From contig NZ_QEXM01000043.1 of the NCBI RefSeq assembly GCF_004127445.1, forward strand, positions 744,001 through 808,000: a stretch of DNA of 64,000 nt. Direction: 5' to 3'. A program made the translations under genes and the position numbers. Each line of letters begins with the position of its first letter. The first letter of the stretch is position 1. The DNA comes from Streptomyces alfalfae. GTDB taxonomy: Bacteria; Actinomycetota; Actinomycetes; Streptomycetales; Streptomycetaceae. The notes under the pieces were generated by a model. That model made no database searches and was not told the origin of the DNA. It saw only the letters and a list, made by a program, of their open reading frames with translations. Positions 34,045-42,701 of this stretch are shown here, in pieces.

Positions 34045-35082
34045 TCACACCGTGGTGGCGACCCGCTCCTCCTCGAAGGAGTCGATCGTCCGCGTGAAGT
34101 CCCTCGTCGACAGCAGCAGCTTGTAGATGATGGCGAGCTCGAAGACGAGCAGCAGCGCGCCGGACACGATCGTCGCGGGCATCACCGCGTCGAAGAGCGG
34201 GCCGATCATGAAGACGCCCATCTGGAACTCGATGCCGCTGATGAGGTGCGCCCTGATGCGGTGCCGGAGCAGGAAGGAGCGCGCCCGCAGATAGAGCGGG
34301 AACTTGCGCCGGAACTCCTGGTGGAGGTCGATGACCTGAGCCTTGGGGGCGGCGGCCGAAAGGGCCTCCCCCGCACCCCCGGCCTCGGCGCCTGACCCGG
34401 CTCCGGTTCCGGCCACCGCCTCGGCGCCGGGCTGGGCCGGAACGGTGTACGGGGCCTCGCCGCGCGCCTTCTGCAGGTCCTGCTCGATGTCCGCCTGGGG
34501 GTTGTCCCGCAGCAGGTCCTCCATGAAGGCGAGCTCCGCCTCGTTCTGCGCCCGCCGCGCGGCCCGCATGCGCGTCTTGATCTGCTTGCGCATGGTGTGC
34601 CGGATCTTGAAGATCTCCAGGGAGTTGATGTACCGCAGGGTGTCGAGCCCCACGACGGCGAGCGCGAGCCAGATGTAGAAGGTGTCGCCGGTGCGCCCGT
34701 ACTGGCCGCCCATCAGGGCGACACCGCACACCATGACGCGGATGCGGTCGAAGACGAAGTCGAGCCAGGCGCCGAAGACGGAGCCCTGGCCGGTGAGCCG
34801 GGCGACCTTCCCGTCCATGCAGTCGAGGACGAAGCTGACGTGGTAGATGACGGCGCCGAGGACCAGCCACTGCCAGTCGCCGAACGCGAAGCACGCGGCG
34901 GAGCCGAGCCCCATCAGGAACGCGCCCCACGTGATCTGGTTGGGCGTGATGTTCGTGCGCATCGCGGTGAACCGCACGAGCGGCGTGGCGACCGGGTCGA
35001 CGAGCAACACGGTCCACCACGCGTCACGCTTCTTCTCGGTGATGCGGCGCACCTCTGCGAGGGGCGGTATGTCTCGGCGCAT
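34045..35082 (-). CDS. CDP-alcohol phosphatidyltransferase
   Basis: A 345-residue membrane enzyme transferring a phosphatidyl or phospho-alcohol group from a CDP-linked donor. The CDP-OH-P signature is present as DGKVARLTG followed by WLDFVFD, i.e. DGx2AR-x8-Gx3Dx3D. About five helices lie either side of an alanine- and glycine-rich cytoplasmic insert (about residues 205-245). ATG 35082 with AGGAAG 10 bases upstream is preferred over TTG 35091. The acceptor alcohol is uncertain. Confidence 0.88.
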   Translation of the reverse strand: MRRDIPPLAEVRRITEKKRDAWWTVLLVDPVATPLVRFTAMRTNITPNQITWGAFLMGLGSAACFAFGDWQWLVLGAVIYHVSFVLDCMDGKVARLTGQGSVFGAWLDFVFDRIRVMVCGVALMGGQYGRTGDTFYIWLALAVVGLDTLRYINSLEIFKIRHTMRKQIKTRMRAARRAQNEAELAFMEDLLRDNPQADIEQDLQKARGEAPYTVPAQPGAEAVAGTGAGSGAEAGGAGEALSAAAPKAQVIDLHQEFRRKFPLYLRARSFLLRHRIRAHLISGIEFQMGVFMIGPLFDAVMPATIVSGALLLVFELAIIYKLLLSTRDFTRTIDSFEEERVATTV

Positions 35083-35230
35083 GGGGGTCAACTTCCTGGC
35101 GTTCGACGGGAGTTCATCTCACGCTAGGGAGGGGTTCATTCCAGATACAAGATCTCCCCCGTGCAACCTTCAACCGGGGGTAACGGTCAACCTTTCAGGA
35201 CGAGTCAATGGCCCTGCCAGAACAAGGGCA

Positions 35231-35270
35231 CGTTACCTGAGCGTTACCGAAAAACGTCACGGAGCGTTAT
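35231..35270. repeat. four spaced CGTTACC-like direct repeats
   Basis: CGTTACC (35231), CGTTACC (35242), CGTCAC (35255) and CGTTAT (35265) recur every 10-13 bases, about one helical turn, in the gap between the phosphatidyltransferase and glycosyltransferase genes. A GTGACGTCAC palindrome lies near 35321-35330. The array looks like a multi-site protein binding region, comparable in layout to PhoP boxes (11-base direct repeats), though the core sequence differs. Confidence 0.5.
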
Positions 35271-35338
35271 CCCGAAAGGGGAACCGCCGGGCGCGGTGAC
35301 TCCGACGGGGCGGGCGCGTGACGTCACGTCACACCCCG

Positions 35339-36547
35339 TCAGGCCCGCGCCTTCGCGAGTTCCGCCTCGATGAGGTCGGCCGCCATCTTGGTGCCGCCCT
35401 CGGCCGCCATGGACGTCTGGATCTCCGCCAGCCGGCGCGCCACCTCGGGGTCGTCGACCAGCGCGAGGGCCGCCTCGCGCAACGCCCCGGCGTCCGCCTC
35501 CGCCATCGGCAGATGCCGGGCGACACCGAGCCCCTGCAGCATGTCGGCGTTGCCGAACTGATCCGCGGCCTGCGGCACGGCGACCATCGGCGTGGCGGTG
35601 GCGAGCCCTTCCTGGCTGCCGCCCGCACCGGCGTGCGTGATGAAGGCGTCGGCCTTCCTCAGCACCGCGAGCTGCGGCACCCAGTCACGCACCTCGATGT
35701 TCGCCGGCACCTCGCCCAGCTCACTCGCGTCCACGTGCTTGCCCACCTGGAGCACCACGTGCCAGCCGGGCAGCCCCCCGAAGGCCTCGACGCACGCGCG
35801 GTAGAAGCCGGGCTGCTTGGTGAAGGCCGAGCCGAGCGAGACGAGGAGCACCTTCTCGACGCCGGCGGGCCGCTCCCAGTCGCCTTGCGCCGCCCGGTCG
35901 CCCTGGCAGGCGCCGACGAACGTGTGGACGCTCTCGTCGACCCGGTCGGCGTGCGGCTGAAGCGCCTTGGGGATCAGCACGAGGGACCGCGGCGGCCGGC
36001 CGACGAAGGGGTCGGGGTCCTGGTCGATCCCGTTCTCGGCGAGCCAGGCGATGAAGCGCGCGTAGTAGGCCCGCCCGCGCTCGCTCACCTTCAGCTCCGC
36101 GTACATCGGCTCGGCGACCTCCTCCTCGTACCCCTCCCAGGCGACGAGGTTCGGCGAGAGCGAGATCTCCGGGACGCCCCAGCGGCGGGCGAGGACGCGT
36201 GCGGGGTACGAGGTGATGTCGTGCAGCACGAGATCGGGCTCGTCCCCCTCGTAGGCGCGGGCCAGCTCCGGCAGGACCTGGATCGCGTCGTCCAGGAACG
36301 GCTCGATGTTGTCGATCAGTTCGGTGCCCCAGGCCTCCGGGTCGTCGTCCGGCGAGGGCAGCGTCGTGGTGTACGGCCGGGGCTCGGCGCCGGTCTCGGC
36401 GACCTTGTCCGCGAAGACGTGCGGAATGGCGTACGTGACGCGGTGCCCGCGGGCGACGAGCTCGCGGATGACTTCGAGGCTCGGGTTCACGTGCCCGTGC
36501 GCGGCGATCGAGAACATGGCGACATGGGCGGGCCGGGGTGTGGTCAT
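35339..36547 (-). CDS. macrolide-family (MGT) glycosyltransferase
   Basis: A 402-residue GT1 enzyme. The acceptor domain opens HVAMFSIAAHGHVNPSLEV and the donor domain carries the sugar-nucleotide motif THAGAGGSQEGLATATPMVA then PQAADQFGNA. Length and sequence match OleD/MgtA-type enzymes that inactivate macrolides with UDP-glucose; other acceptors such as flavonoids or phenols are possible. ATG 36547 has no ribosome site and lies eight bases after a putative -10, so the message may be leaderless. An operator-like palindrome controls it. Confidence 0.92.
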   Translation of the reverse strand: MTTPRPAHVAMFSIAAHGHVNPSLEVIRELVARGHRVTYAIPHVFADKVAETGAEPRPYTTTLPSPDDDPEAWGTELIDNIEPFLDDAIQVLPELARAYEGDEPDLVLHDITSYPARVLARRWGVPEISLSPNLVAWEGYEEEVAEPMYAELKVSERGRAYYARFIAWLAENGIDQDPDPFVGRPPRSLVLIPKALQPHADRVDESVHTFVGACQGDRAAQGDWERPAGVEKVLLVSLGSAFTKQPGFYRACVEAFGGLPGWHVVLQVGKHVDASELGEVPANIEVRDWVPQLAVLRKADAFITHAGAGGSQEGLATATPMVAVPQAADQFGNADMLQGLGVARHLPMAEADAGALREAALALVDDPEVARRLAEIQTSMAAEGGTKMAADLIEAELAKARA

Positions 36548-36555
36548 ACCCGGGA

Positions 36556-36584
36556 GCTTAAGCGAGACGATACGTCTCGTGCAA
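36556..36584 (-). promoter_or_regulatory. promoter of the glycosyltransferase with palindromic operator in the spacer
   Basis: On the minus strand TTGCAC (36584-36579) and TTAAGC (36561-36556) are 17 bases apart. The spacer is almost filled by CGAGACG-ATA-CGTCTCG (36563-36579), a perfect palindrome with seven-base arms. A repressor bound there would block polymerase. The layout is typical of TetR-type control. Confidence 0.68.
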
Positions 36585-36628
36585 CATTTTCCGCGCCTTA
36601 CCCGCGGCCGCCTCATGGCCGTACGGCG

Positions 36629-37186
36629 TCACTCGACGCCGCCGCCGCCGCCGTGGCCGTCAGCGCGGCCGCGGGCCGGCTCCCCGGCGGCGGTCTCGTT
36701 GTACCGCGACAGATACTCCGCGAACCGCGACAGATCCGCCTCGCTCCACTCCGCGAGCCGCTCCCGGAACGCGACCCGCCGGGCGTTGCCGACCTGGGCG
36801 AGCACTTCGTCGCCCCGCTCGGTCAGGTGCAGCACGTGCACGCGATGGTCCGCGGGGTCGCGCCGCCGCTCGACGAGCCCGGCCTTCTCCAGCGCGCCGA
36901 CCTGCCTGCTGATCGTCGACTTGTCGAGGGTGTAGTGCGCGGCCAGGTCCGTGGCCCGGCAGCCGCCCTGGAACTCCAGGTGCCCCAGGAGCGTGAACGA
37001 GACGAGCGACAGCTCGGGATGCATCCGCGCGGCGGTGGCACGCGCGCGCCGCGCGAAGGCGGTCATCTCCCGCTGGATGGTCTCGATGGCGTCGCCGCGG
37101 GGACCGGCGGGCGCGCCGTCGCCCTCCGGGGGGTCGGCGGAGGCGGCAGCCGAGGAGCCGGCCGCGGAACTGTCTCGCTCGGACAC
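36629..37186 (-). CDS. MarR-family transcriptional regulator
   Basis: A 185-residue winged-helix regulator with a low-complexity Ala/Ser/Gly start and a His/Gly-rich end. The DNA-binding core lies about residues 72-125: LLGHLEFQGGCRATDLA, LDKSTISRQVGALEKAGLV and the wing RRRDPADHRVHVLHLT. GTG 37186 has GAAAGGG at a good distance. It is divergent from a multi-helix membrane protein whose expression it probably represses; two inverted repeats lie between. Confidence 0.92.
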   Translation of the reverse strand: MSERDSSAAGSSAAASADPPEGDGAPAGPRGDAIETIQREMTAFARRARATAARMHPELSLVSFTLLGHLEFQGGCRATDLAAHYTLDKSTISRQVGALEKAGLVERRRDPADHRVHVLHLTERGDEVLAQVGNARRVAFRERLAEWSEADLSRFAEYLSRYNETAAGEPARGRADGHGGGGGVE

Positions 37187-37208
37187 GATTTCACCCTTTC
37201 CGTGGATG

Positions 37209-37248
37209 GTTGTAGAGTACAACATCGGGGTGGGTTGCATATACCAAC
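37209..37248. promoter_or_regulatory. two MarR-type inverted repeats
   Basis: GTTGTA-GAG-TACAAC (37209-37223) is a perfect palindrome. GTTGCATATACCAAC (37234-37248) is a looser second copy 25 bases on with the same GTTG/CAAC ends. Both lie between the divergent MarR gene and membrane protein gene. Confidence 0.65.
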
Positions 37249-37262
37249 TACCTGTCGGCCCG

Positions 37263-37310
37263 ACTGCCCGGCTGCCTTGCTGTCTTGCTGCCTTGCTGCC
37301 CGGCTGCCCT
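37263..37310 (+). repeat. six tandem 8-bp repeats
   Basis: Six units of consensus GCTGCCTT or GCTGCCCG run head to tail (ACTGCCCG, GCTGCCTT, GCTGTCTT, GCTGCCTT, GCTGCCCG, GCTGCCCT). They lie in the probable 5' untranslated region of the membrane protein gene at 37400. Confidence 0.7.
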
Positions 37311-37399
37311 CGTCGGCCCGGCCGGCTGTCCGGTGACCTGCCGGCCACCGGCTTCGCGCCTCCCCCTTCACGCCACGCCCCGAGCAACGGAGAACGCCC

Positions 37400-38443
37400 A
37401 TGTCCGCCACCGCGGAATCCGCCCCCGGACCGCGCGACACCCTGCGCCACGTCCTCCTCCACCTGGTCACGCCCCTGCTCATGTGCCTCGGCATGGGCCT
37501 CGCCTACATGGGCGCCTTCGTCACCCCCGAGCCGAACCACCTGCCGGTGGCGGTCGTCGGCTCTGGCCCCGCGGCCGACTCCGTCGCGCAGGGCGTCCGT
37601 GCGGCGGCGGGTGACGCGCTCGACGTGCGGTCGCTGCCCGACCGCGGGGAGGCCGTGGACGCGCTGAGGTCGCTGGACATCGCGGGGGCCTACATCCCCG
37701 ACGCGAAGGCGCCCGAGCTCGTCGTGGCCTCGGCGGGCTCCGACATGAGCGCCATGGCGGTGCAGAAGATCTTCACGCCGCTCGCGGCGGAGCAGGGCGC
37801 ACCGCTGAAGGTCACCGATGTGGCGAAGCCGGTCGCCGACGACCCCACCGGCCAGGGCCTGTTCTTCCTGCTCGTCGCCGTGAGCATCGGCTCCTACGCC
37901 TCCGTGGCCGTGCTCGGCGCCGCGGGCGCGGAGCTGCGGATGCGGGCCCGCGCGGGCCTCGTCGTCGGGGTCTCCTTCGCCGTCAGCCTGATCGGCGCGG
38001 CGCTCGCGGGACCGATCTTCCATCTGGCGCACCACGGCCTCTGGGGCGTGTGGGCGATGGCCTGGCTCTACTCGGCCGGCGTCCTCTTCATCGGCGTGGG
38101 TCTGCACACGTTCTTGAAGCGCTGGACCACGCTGACGATGATGGTGCTCTTCGTGATGCTGAACTTCACCACGTCCGGCGGCCTCTTCCGCCCCGAACTG
38201 CAGAGCGGCTTCTTCGGCTCGCTGCACTCGTTCTGGAACGGCGCCGGCTTCGTCGAAGGCATCCGCGCCCACCTCTACTTCGGCGGCCACGACCTCCCCG
38301 CCCACGTGGGGACCCTGATCGCCTGGCTGGCCATCGGCCTGCTCGCCGTCGCCGTCGCCGCCCTGTGGGAACGGCGCCGCCCCGTGGCACCGGCCACCGA
38401 GCCCGCCGAGGAGGAGGAGATGGAGGAGTCGGTCGCCGTCTGA
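37400..38443 (+). CDS. ABC-2/YhgE-type membrane protein, probable exporter
   Basis: A 347-residue membrane protein. One N-terminal helix (VTPLLMCLGMGLAYMGAFV), a large extracytoplasmic domain (about 40-150), then about five helices ending LIAWLAIGLLAVAVAAL and an acidic tail. This one-plus-five layout resembles DUF3533/YhgE-Pip proteins of the ABC-2 permease group. No ATPase is adjacent. GGAGAA precedes ATG 37400. Being divergent from a MarR gene suggests an inducible drug- or lipid-export function. Confidence 0.75.
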   Translation: MSATAESAPGPRDTLRHVLLHLVTPLLMCLGMGLAYMGAFVTPEPNHLPVAVVGSGPAADSVAQGVRAAAGDALDVRSLPDRGEAVDALRSLDIAGAYIPDAKAPELVVASAGSDMSAMAVQKIFTPLAAEQGAPLKVTDVAKPVADDPTGQGLFFLLVAVSIGSYASVAVLGAAGAELRMRARAGLVVGVSFAVSLIGAALAGPIFHLAHHGLWGVWAMAWLYSAGVLFIGVGLHTFLKRWTTLTMMVLFVMLNFTTSGGLFRPELQSGFFGSLHSFWNGAGFVEGIRAHLYFGGHDLPAHVGTLIAWLAIGLLAVAVAALWERRRPVAPATEPAEEEEMEESVAV

Positions 38444-38482
38444 CGCCGGCCGGGCTCGGCGCACGAAAGTCCCGGCGCACGG

Positions 38483-38528
38483 AAGTCCCGGCGGCACGCC
38501 GTCGTACACGGCGTGGTCGCCGGGACTT
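38483..38528. terminator. nested bidirectional terminator hairpin
   Basis: AAGTCCCGGCG pairs with CGCCGGGACTT and, inside it, CACGCCGT pairs with ACGGCGTG around a five-base loop. It lies between the convergent membrane protein and sugar-binding protein genes and can stop both. A direct copy of the left arm (GAAAGTCCCGGCG) starts at 38465. Confidence 0.85.
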
Positions 38529-38573
38529 TCCCGCAACGCGCCCCCGGCCACCGGCCCCAGCGCCCGGCCGCCC

Positions 38574-39887
38574 CTACCGCTGGTACCGCGCCAGCACCCT
38601 GTTCCCGTCCTCCACCAGGCGTTCGCGCAGCTCGGCCAGGTCGATCGCCCCGCTGTAGTACTCCTGGAACGCCGGGGTGGCGACCTTGTCCTTCCACTCC
38701 GGGTAGCCGCGCACCGCTTGGGCCGGGGCCGGGCGCAAGTGCTCGGCCAGGGCCGTGCCCGTGGCCCAGTCGTCCTTGTCCGTGTGCAGCGCCGGGTCGC
38801 GCAGCGCCTCCTCGCCGGTCGGCAGCATCCAGTCGCCGCGCGCCAGCTTCACCATGTTCGGCGGCTGGAGGAAGAAGTCGATGAACTCGGCCGCCTCCTT
38901 CTTGTGCCGGCTGTCCTCCGCGATGGACAGCGTCTGCGGGCTGACGCCCTGCGCGAGGCCATCGGCCCCCGCGGGCGCGGGCAGGACCTGCCAGTCGAAG
39001 CCCTTGGGGGCCTGCTGGGCGATCTGCTGGCGGTACGAGAAGCCGAGCGGGACCATCGCGTACTTGCCGCCGAAGAAGCCCGGGAGCGTGTCGGAGCCGC
39101 CCATGCCGAGGGTGACGCCCGAGGCGCTCTTGTCGGTGTTCACCTGGTCGTGCACCGTGCGCGGCATGACCGCGTCGGCCGTGCCGAAGCGGATGTCGAC
39201 CTTGCCGTCCGCGCCCCTGTGGAACAGTCGGCCGCCCGCCGACAGCGAGAGGTTGAGCGTCGCGGAGACCGGCTCCTTCAGCGGCCAGGCGACGCCGTAC
39301 TTCCCGTCCTCGCCGTCACCGAGCCGGGCCGTGACGCGCCGGAACTCCTCCCAGGTCCACGGCTTCTCGGGCGTCGGGATCCGTACGCCCGACCTCTTCA
39401 GCCACTTCGCGTCGGCGATCAGGACGCGCGGCTCCTGGAGGAAGGGCACGCCGTAGATCTTGCCGCCGAACGTCGTCGTCTGCCAGCTCCGCTCGGGGAT
39501 GTCCGACCGGAGGCGCTCGGGGAGGAGGTCGCCGAGGTCCGCGAGATAGCCGCCGTACGCGAAGTCGGCGAGGTCGTCCGAGGCGTCGTGGATGATGTCC
39601 GGCGCCTCGCCGCCCTCGAAGGAGGTGAGCAGCTGGTCGTGGACGCTGTCCCAGCTGCCCTGGACGTACTCGACCTTGACGTCGGGGTGCGTGGCGTTCC
39701 ACTCCTCGACGAGTGCCTTGTTGGCGTCGACGGACTCCTTCTGCCAGGCCAGGGACTGGAACTGGAGGGTGATCCGGCCGCCGTCGTCGTCGCCAGAGCC
39801 ACCACTGCATCCGGCGAGCAGCAGGGTGAGCGCGGTGGCGGCGCCGAGGAACCGGGCGCGGCGGAAGCGGAACCGCGGGGTGCGCAT
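38574..39887 (-). CDS. sugar ABC transporter substrate-binding lipoprotein
   Basis: A 437-residue lipoprotein of the MalE/UgpB class. The signal ends TLLLAGCSGG. Mature landmarks are WNATHPDVKVEYVQGSW, APDIIHDASDD, GKIYGVPFLQEP and WTWEEFRRV. The sugar is unknown. ATG 39887 shares its A with the TGA of the upstream permease (TGATG), so the three transporter genes are translationally coupled. It is the last gene of the operon 41643-38574; no ATPase is present, so a shared MsiK-type ATPase is probably used. Confidence 0.92.
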   Translation of the reverse strand: MRTPRFRFRRARFLGAATALTLLLAGCSGGSGDDDGGRITLQFQSLAWQKESVDANKALVEEWNATHPDVKVEYVQGSWDSVHDQLLTSFEGGEAPDIIHDASDDLADFAYGGYLADLGDLLPERLRSDIPERSWQTTTFGGKIYGVPFLQEPRVLIADAKWLKRSGVRIPTPEKPWTWEEFRRVTARLGDGEDGKYGVAWPLKEPVSATLNLSLSAGGRLFHRGADGKVDIRFGTADAVMPRTVHDQVNTDKSASGVTLGMGGSDTLPGFFGGKYAMVPLGFSYRQQIAQQAPKGFDWQVLPAPAGADGLAQGVSPQTLSIAEDSRHKKEAAEFIDFFLQPPNMVKLARGDWMLPTGEEALRDPALHTDKDDWATGTALAEHLRPAPAQAVRGYPEWKDKVATPAFQEYYSGAIDLAELRERLVEDGNRVLARYQR

Positions 39888-40723
39888 CAGGCCTTCACCG
39901 CCCCGGCCAGCATGCCGCCCGTGATCCGCTTCTGGATGATCGCGAAGACGACGAGCGAGGGGATGGTCGCGAGGAAGGCCGCCGCGGCGAGCGGGCCGAG
40001 GTCGGCGACGCCCTCCGCGCCGATGAAGCGGTTGAGGATGACCGGCAACGTCTGCTTCTCCGGGGTCTTGAGCAGGACGAGCGCGAAGAAGAACTCGTTC
40101 CACGCGGTGATGAAGGCGAACATCGCCGTGGCCACGATGCCGGGCGCGAGCAGCGGCGCGACGACCGAGACGAACGTCCGCGCCTTGCCCGCGCCGTCCA
40201 CCGCCGCCGCCTCCTCCAGCTCGGCGGGCACGGCTCTGACGTACCCGACGAGCATCCACAGCGCGAAGGGCAGCGACCACACCACGTAGACCATGATCAG
40301 GCCGAGCAGGGAGTTGATCAGGTGCAGGTTCTTCAGGATCAGGAAGAGCGGGATGATGATCAGGACGAACGGGAACGCCTGGCTGATCACCACCCACCCG
40401 GTGGCCGCCTTCGCGAGGCGGTTGCGGTGCCGCGCCATGACGTACGCCATCGGGGTCGCGATGACGACCGCGATCAGGGCCGCGCTGACCGCCGCGACCA
40501 GGGAGTTGCCCGCGGCCCGCAGCAGCGGCTGCTCGTCGAAGGCCTGGCGGAAGTTCTCCAGGGTCGGGTCCTGCGGAATCCAGGTCGGGTGCAGGCTGCC
40601 CAGTTCCCGTGCGGGCTTGAACGCCGTGGAGATCAGCCAGAGGAACGGAAAGGCCAGGAAGACGAGGTAGGCGGCGAGCGCCACGTACTGCGCGGCGCGC
40701 GTGGTCCTCTTCGTGCGCGTCAT
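39887..40723 (-). CDS. carbohydrate ABC transporter permease (MalG type)
   Basis: A 278-residue permease with six helices (first VALAAYLVFLAFPFLWLIST). The EAA loop is AELEEAAAVDGAGKARTFV and the MalG-type end is FAIIQKRITGGMLAGAVK. It overlaps the MalF-type gene (ATGA) and the binding protein gene. With its partner it forms the heterodimeric channel of a CUT1 importer. Confidence 0.93.
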   Translation of the reverse strand: MTRTKRTTRAAQYVALAAYLVFLAFPFLWLISTAFKPARELGSLHPTWIPQDPTLENFRQAFDEQPLLRAAGNSLVAAVSAALIAVVIATPMAYVMARHRNRLAKAATGWVVISQAFPFVLIIIPLFLILKNLHLINSLLGLIMVYVVWSLPFALWMLVGYVRAVPAELEEAAAVDGAGKARTFVSVVAPLLAPGIVATAMFAFITAWNEFFFALVLLKTPEKQTLPVILNRFIGAEGVADLGPLAAAAFLATIPSLVVFAIIQKRITGGMLAGAVKA

Positions 40724-41643
40724 GCCTCGTCGCCTCCCTTCAGACGGCCCACCAGGTAGAAGGCGAGGATCACGGAGATCACGGCGACCATGACGCAGCC
40801 CATGGCCGCCGCGTACCCGAACTGGCCGTAGCGGAAGGCCTCTTCGTAGGCGAAGAGCATGGGCAGGCGGGTGCGGCCGCCGGGGCCGCCCTGGGTGAGG
40901 ACGTAGACCAGGGCGAAGGAGTTGAAGTTCCAGATGAAGTTGAGCGCGGTGATGGCGAGGGCGATCGGCTTGATCGCGGGCCAGGTGACGGTGCGGAACC
41001 GGCGCCAGGCCCCCGCCCCGTCCATCGCGGCCGCCTCGTGCAGCTCGCGCGGGGTGTTCTGGAGCCCGGCGAGCAGCGCGACGGTGGTCTGCGGCATGCC
41101 CGCCCAGATGCCGACGACGATCACGGCGAGGAGCGCGGTGGCCGTGCCGGTCAGCCAGTCCTCGCCCTTCCCGAGGCCGAGGCAGGAGAGCGTTTCGTTG
41201 AGCACGCCGGCGTCCGGGTGGTAGACGAGCCGCCACATGATGCCGACCACGACCTCGGGCATCGCCCACGGGATGATCGCGAGCGCCCGCGCCAGCCAGC
41301 GCATCCGCAGCGGCTGGTTGAGCAGCAGGGCGAGGCCGAGCGCGAGGAAGAACTGCGGCACGGTGACGCCGAACGCCCACAGCAGACCGATCCGGAACGA
41401 GTCCCAGAACAGCGTGTCGTGCAGCAGGTCCTGGAAGTTGAGCGCGCCGATCCACTGCGTGGGCTCCGTGCGGCCCGACTGGGAGTCGGTGAAGGCCAGC
41501 GCGATGCCGTAGAGCAGCGGGCCGACGCTGAGGACGAGGATCGGGATCAGTGCGGGCAGCACGAGGAACCACGCGCCGTGGTCCGGCGGTCCGGATGTCC
41601 GCGGGCCTCTCGCTGACCGCTTCGTCGCGGTCGCCAATGTCAC
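40720..41643 (-). CDS. carbohydrate ABC transporter permease (MalF type)
   Basis: A 307-residue permease with six helices (first FLVLPALIPILVLSVGPLLYG). The EAA loop is RELHEAAAMDGAGAWRRFR, followed by TWPAIKPI. GTG 41643 has AAAGGAG at eight bases. First gene of the operon, with a clear promoter at 41700-41728 but no LacI-type regulator nearby. Confidence 0.93.
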   Translation of the reverse strand: MTLATATKRSARGPRTSGPPDHGAWFLVLPALIPILVLSVGPLLYGIALAFTDSQSGRTEPTQWIGALNFQDLLHDTLFWDSFRIGLLWAFGVTVPQFFLALGLALLLNQPLRMRWLARALAIIPWAMPEVVVGIMWRLVYHPDAGVLNETLSCLGLGKGEDWLTGTATALLAVIVVGIWAGMPQTTVALLAGLQNTPRELHEAAAMDGAGAWRRFRTVTWPAIKPIALAITALNFIWNFNSFALVYVLTQGGPGGRTRLPMLFAYEEAFRYGQFGYAAAMGCVMVAVISVILAFYLVGRLKGGDEA

Positions 41644-41699
41644 GGGATCGGCTCCTTTGGGCGGCTGGGGTGGGTCCGGCCGCCCTGGCGGCCCCCGTC

Positions 41700-41728
41700 A
41701 TCGTGCTGATGTGATCTTGTTACGTCAA
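41700..41728 (-). promoter_or_regulatory. promoter of the sugar ABC operon
   Basis: On the minus strand TTGACG (41728-41723), a 17-base spacer and CACGAT (41705-41700), about 57 bases before the GTG start of the first permease. It fits the housekeeping sigma consensus well. Confidence 0.62.
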
Positions 41729-41821
41729 GCGACCGCGCGGCCCGCGCACACGCCGTGGCCAGTGCGAATGCGACACTGTCGGCGATCCGGGTGATCGGGT
41801 GACGGGTGCGGGAGGCATGGG

Positions 41822-42685
41822 ATGGACGAGACGCGGGCACGGTGCGTGCTGGACGCGGCGGCTCTGGCGGTTCCGGCGGGCGGGGCCGAGCTGATCGCGC
41901 TCGGCGAGAACGCGGTGTTCGCCGCCGGTGACGTCGTCGTCAAGGTCGGGCGCGCCTCGCCCGAACTGCTCGACCGCGCCCGCCGCGAACTCGCCGTCGC
42001 CCGGTGGCTCGAACAGGCCGGCGTCCCCGCCGTGCGCGCCGCCGAAGGCGAGGCCCGCCTCGTGGACGGCCATCCGGTCACGGTCTGGCGCCGGCTCCCG
42101 GAGGCCGTGCGCCCCGCCGAGCCGCGCGACGTGGCCGCGCTCATCCGTCGCGTACACGCACTCGAACCCCCCTCCTTCGAGCTGCCGCGCCGTGAACTGC
42201 TCGGTGGCGTCGAGCGCTGGCTGCGGCTCGCGGGCGACGCCGTCGACCCGGCCGACGCGGACTATCTGCGCCGGCGCAGGGACGGCTTCGCCACCGCCGC
42301 CGCCGCGCTGACCCCGCACCTCGCCCCGGGCCCGATCCACGGCGACGCGCTGCCCCGCAACGTCCTGGTCGGCCCGGAAGGCCCCGTCCTCGTGGACCTG
42401 GAGACCTTCTCCTTCGACCTGCGCGAGCACGACCTGGTCGTCATGGCGCTCTCCCGCGACCGCTACGGCCTCCCGGCCGAGGCCTACGACGGCTTCGTGT
42501 CGGCCTACGGCTGGGACGTGCGGGAGTGGGACGGGTGCGCCGTGCTGCGCGGGGCCCGGGAGACCGCGAGCTGTGCCTGGGTGGCCCAGCACGCACCCGC
42601 CAACCCCAGGGCACTTGAGGAGTTCCGCCGGCGCGTGGCGTCGCTGCGGGACGGCGACCCCGAGGTCCGCTGGTACCCCTTCTGA
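41822..42685 (+). CDS. aminoglycoside phosphotransferase-like (APH) kinase
   Basis: A 287-residue small-molecule kinase fold. N-lobe Lys lies in DVVVKVGR, the catalytic Brenner motif is IHGDALPRNVL and the metal site is LVDLETFS. The substrate could be an antibiotic, choline or another hydroxylated metabolite; resistance is not shown by sequence. It is divergent from the sugar ABC operon, about 180 bases away. Confidence 0.88.
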   Translation: MDETRARCVLDAAALAVPAGGAELIALGENAVFAAGDVVVKVGRASPELLDRARRELAVARWLEQAGVPAVRAAEGEARLVDGHPVTVWRRLPEAVRPAEPRDVAALIRRVHALEPPSFELPRRELLGGVERWLRLAGDAVDPADADYLRRRRDGFATAAAALTPHLAPGPIHGDALPRNVLVGPEGPVLVDLETFSFDLREHDLVVMALSRDRYGLPAEAYDGFVSAYGWDVREWDGCAVLRGARETASCAWVAQHAPANPRALEEFRRRVASLRDGDPEVRWYPF

Positions 42686-42701
42686 GCCGGGGCGGCCGTC
42701 C

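Noticed and set aside
35339..36547. Resistance gene of a macrolide biosynthetic cluster
   Set aside because: No polyketide synthase or sugar genes lie in the window, so the glycosyltransferase is described only by family.
37263..37310. CRISPR-like array
   Set aside because: Units are 8 bp with no spacers and there are no cas genes in the window.
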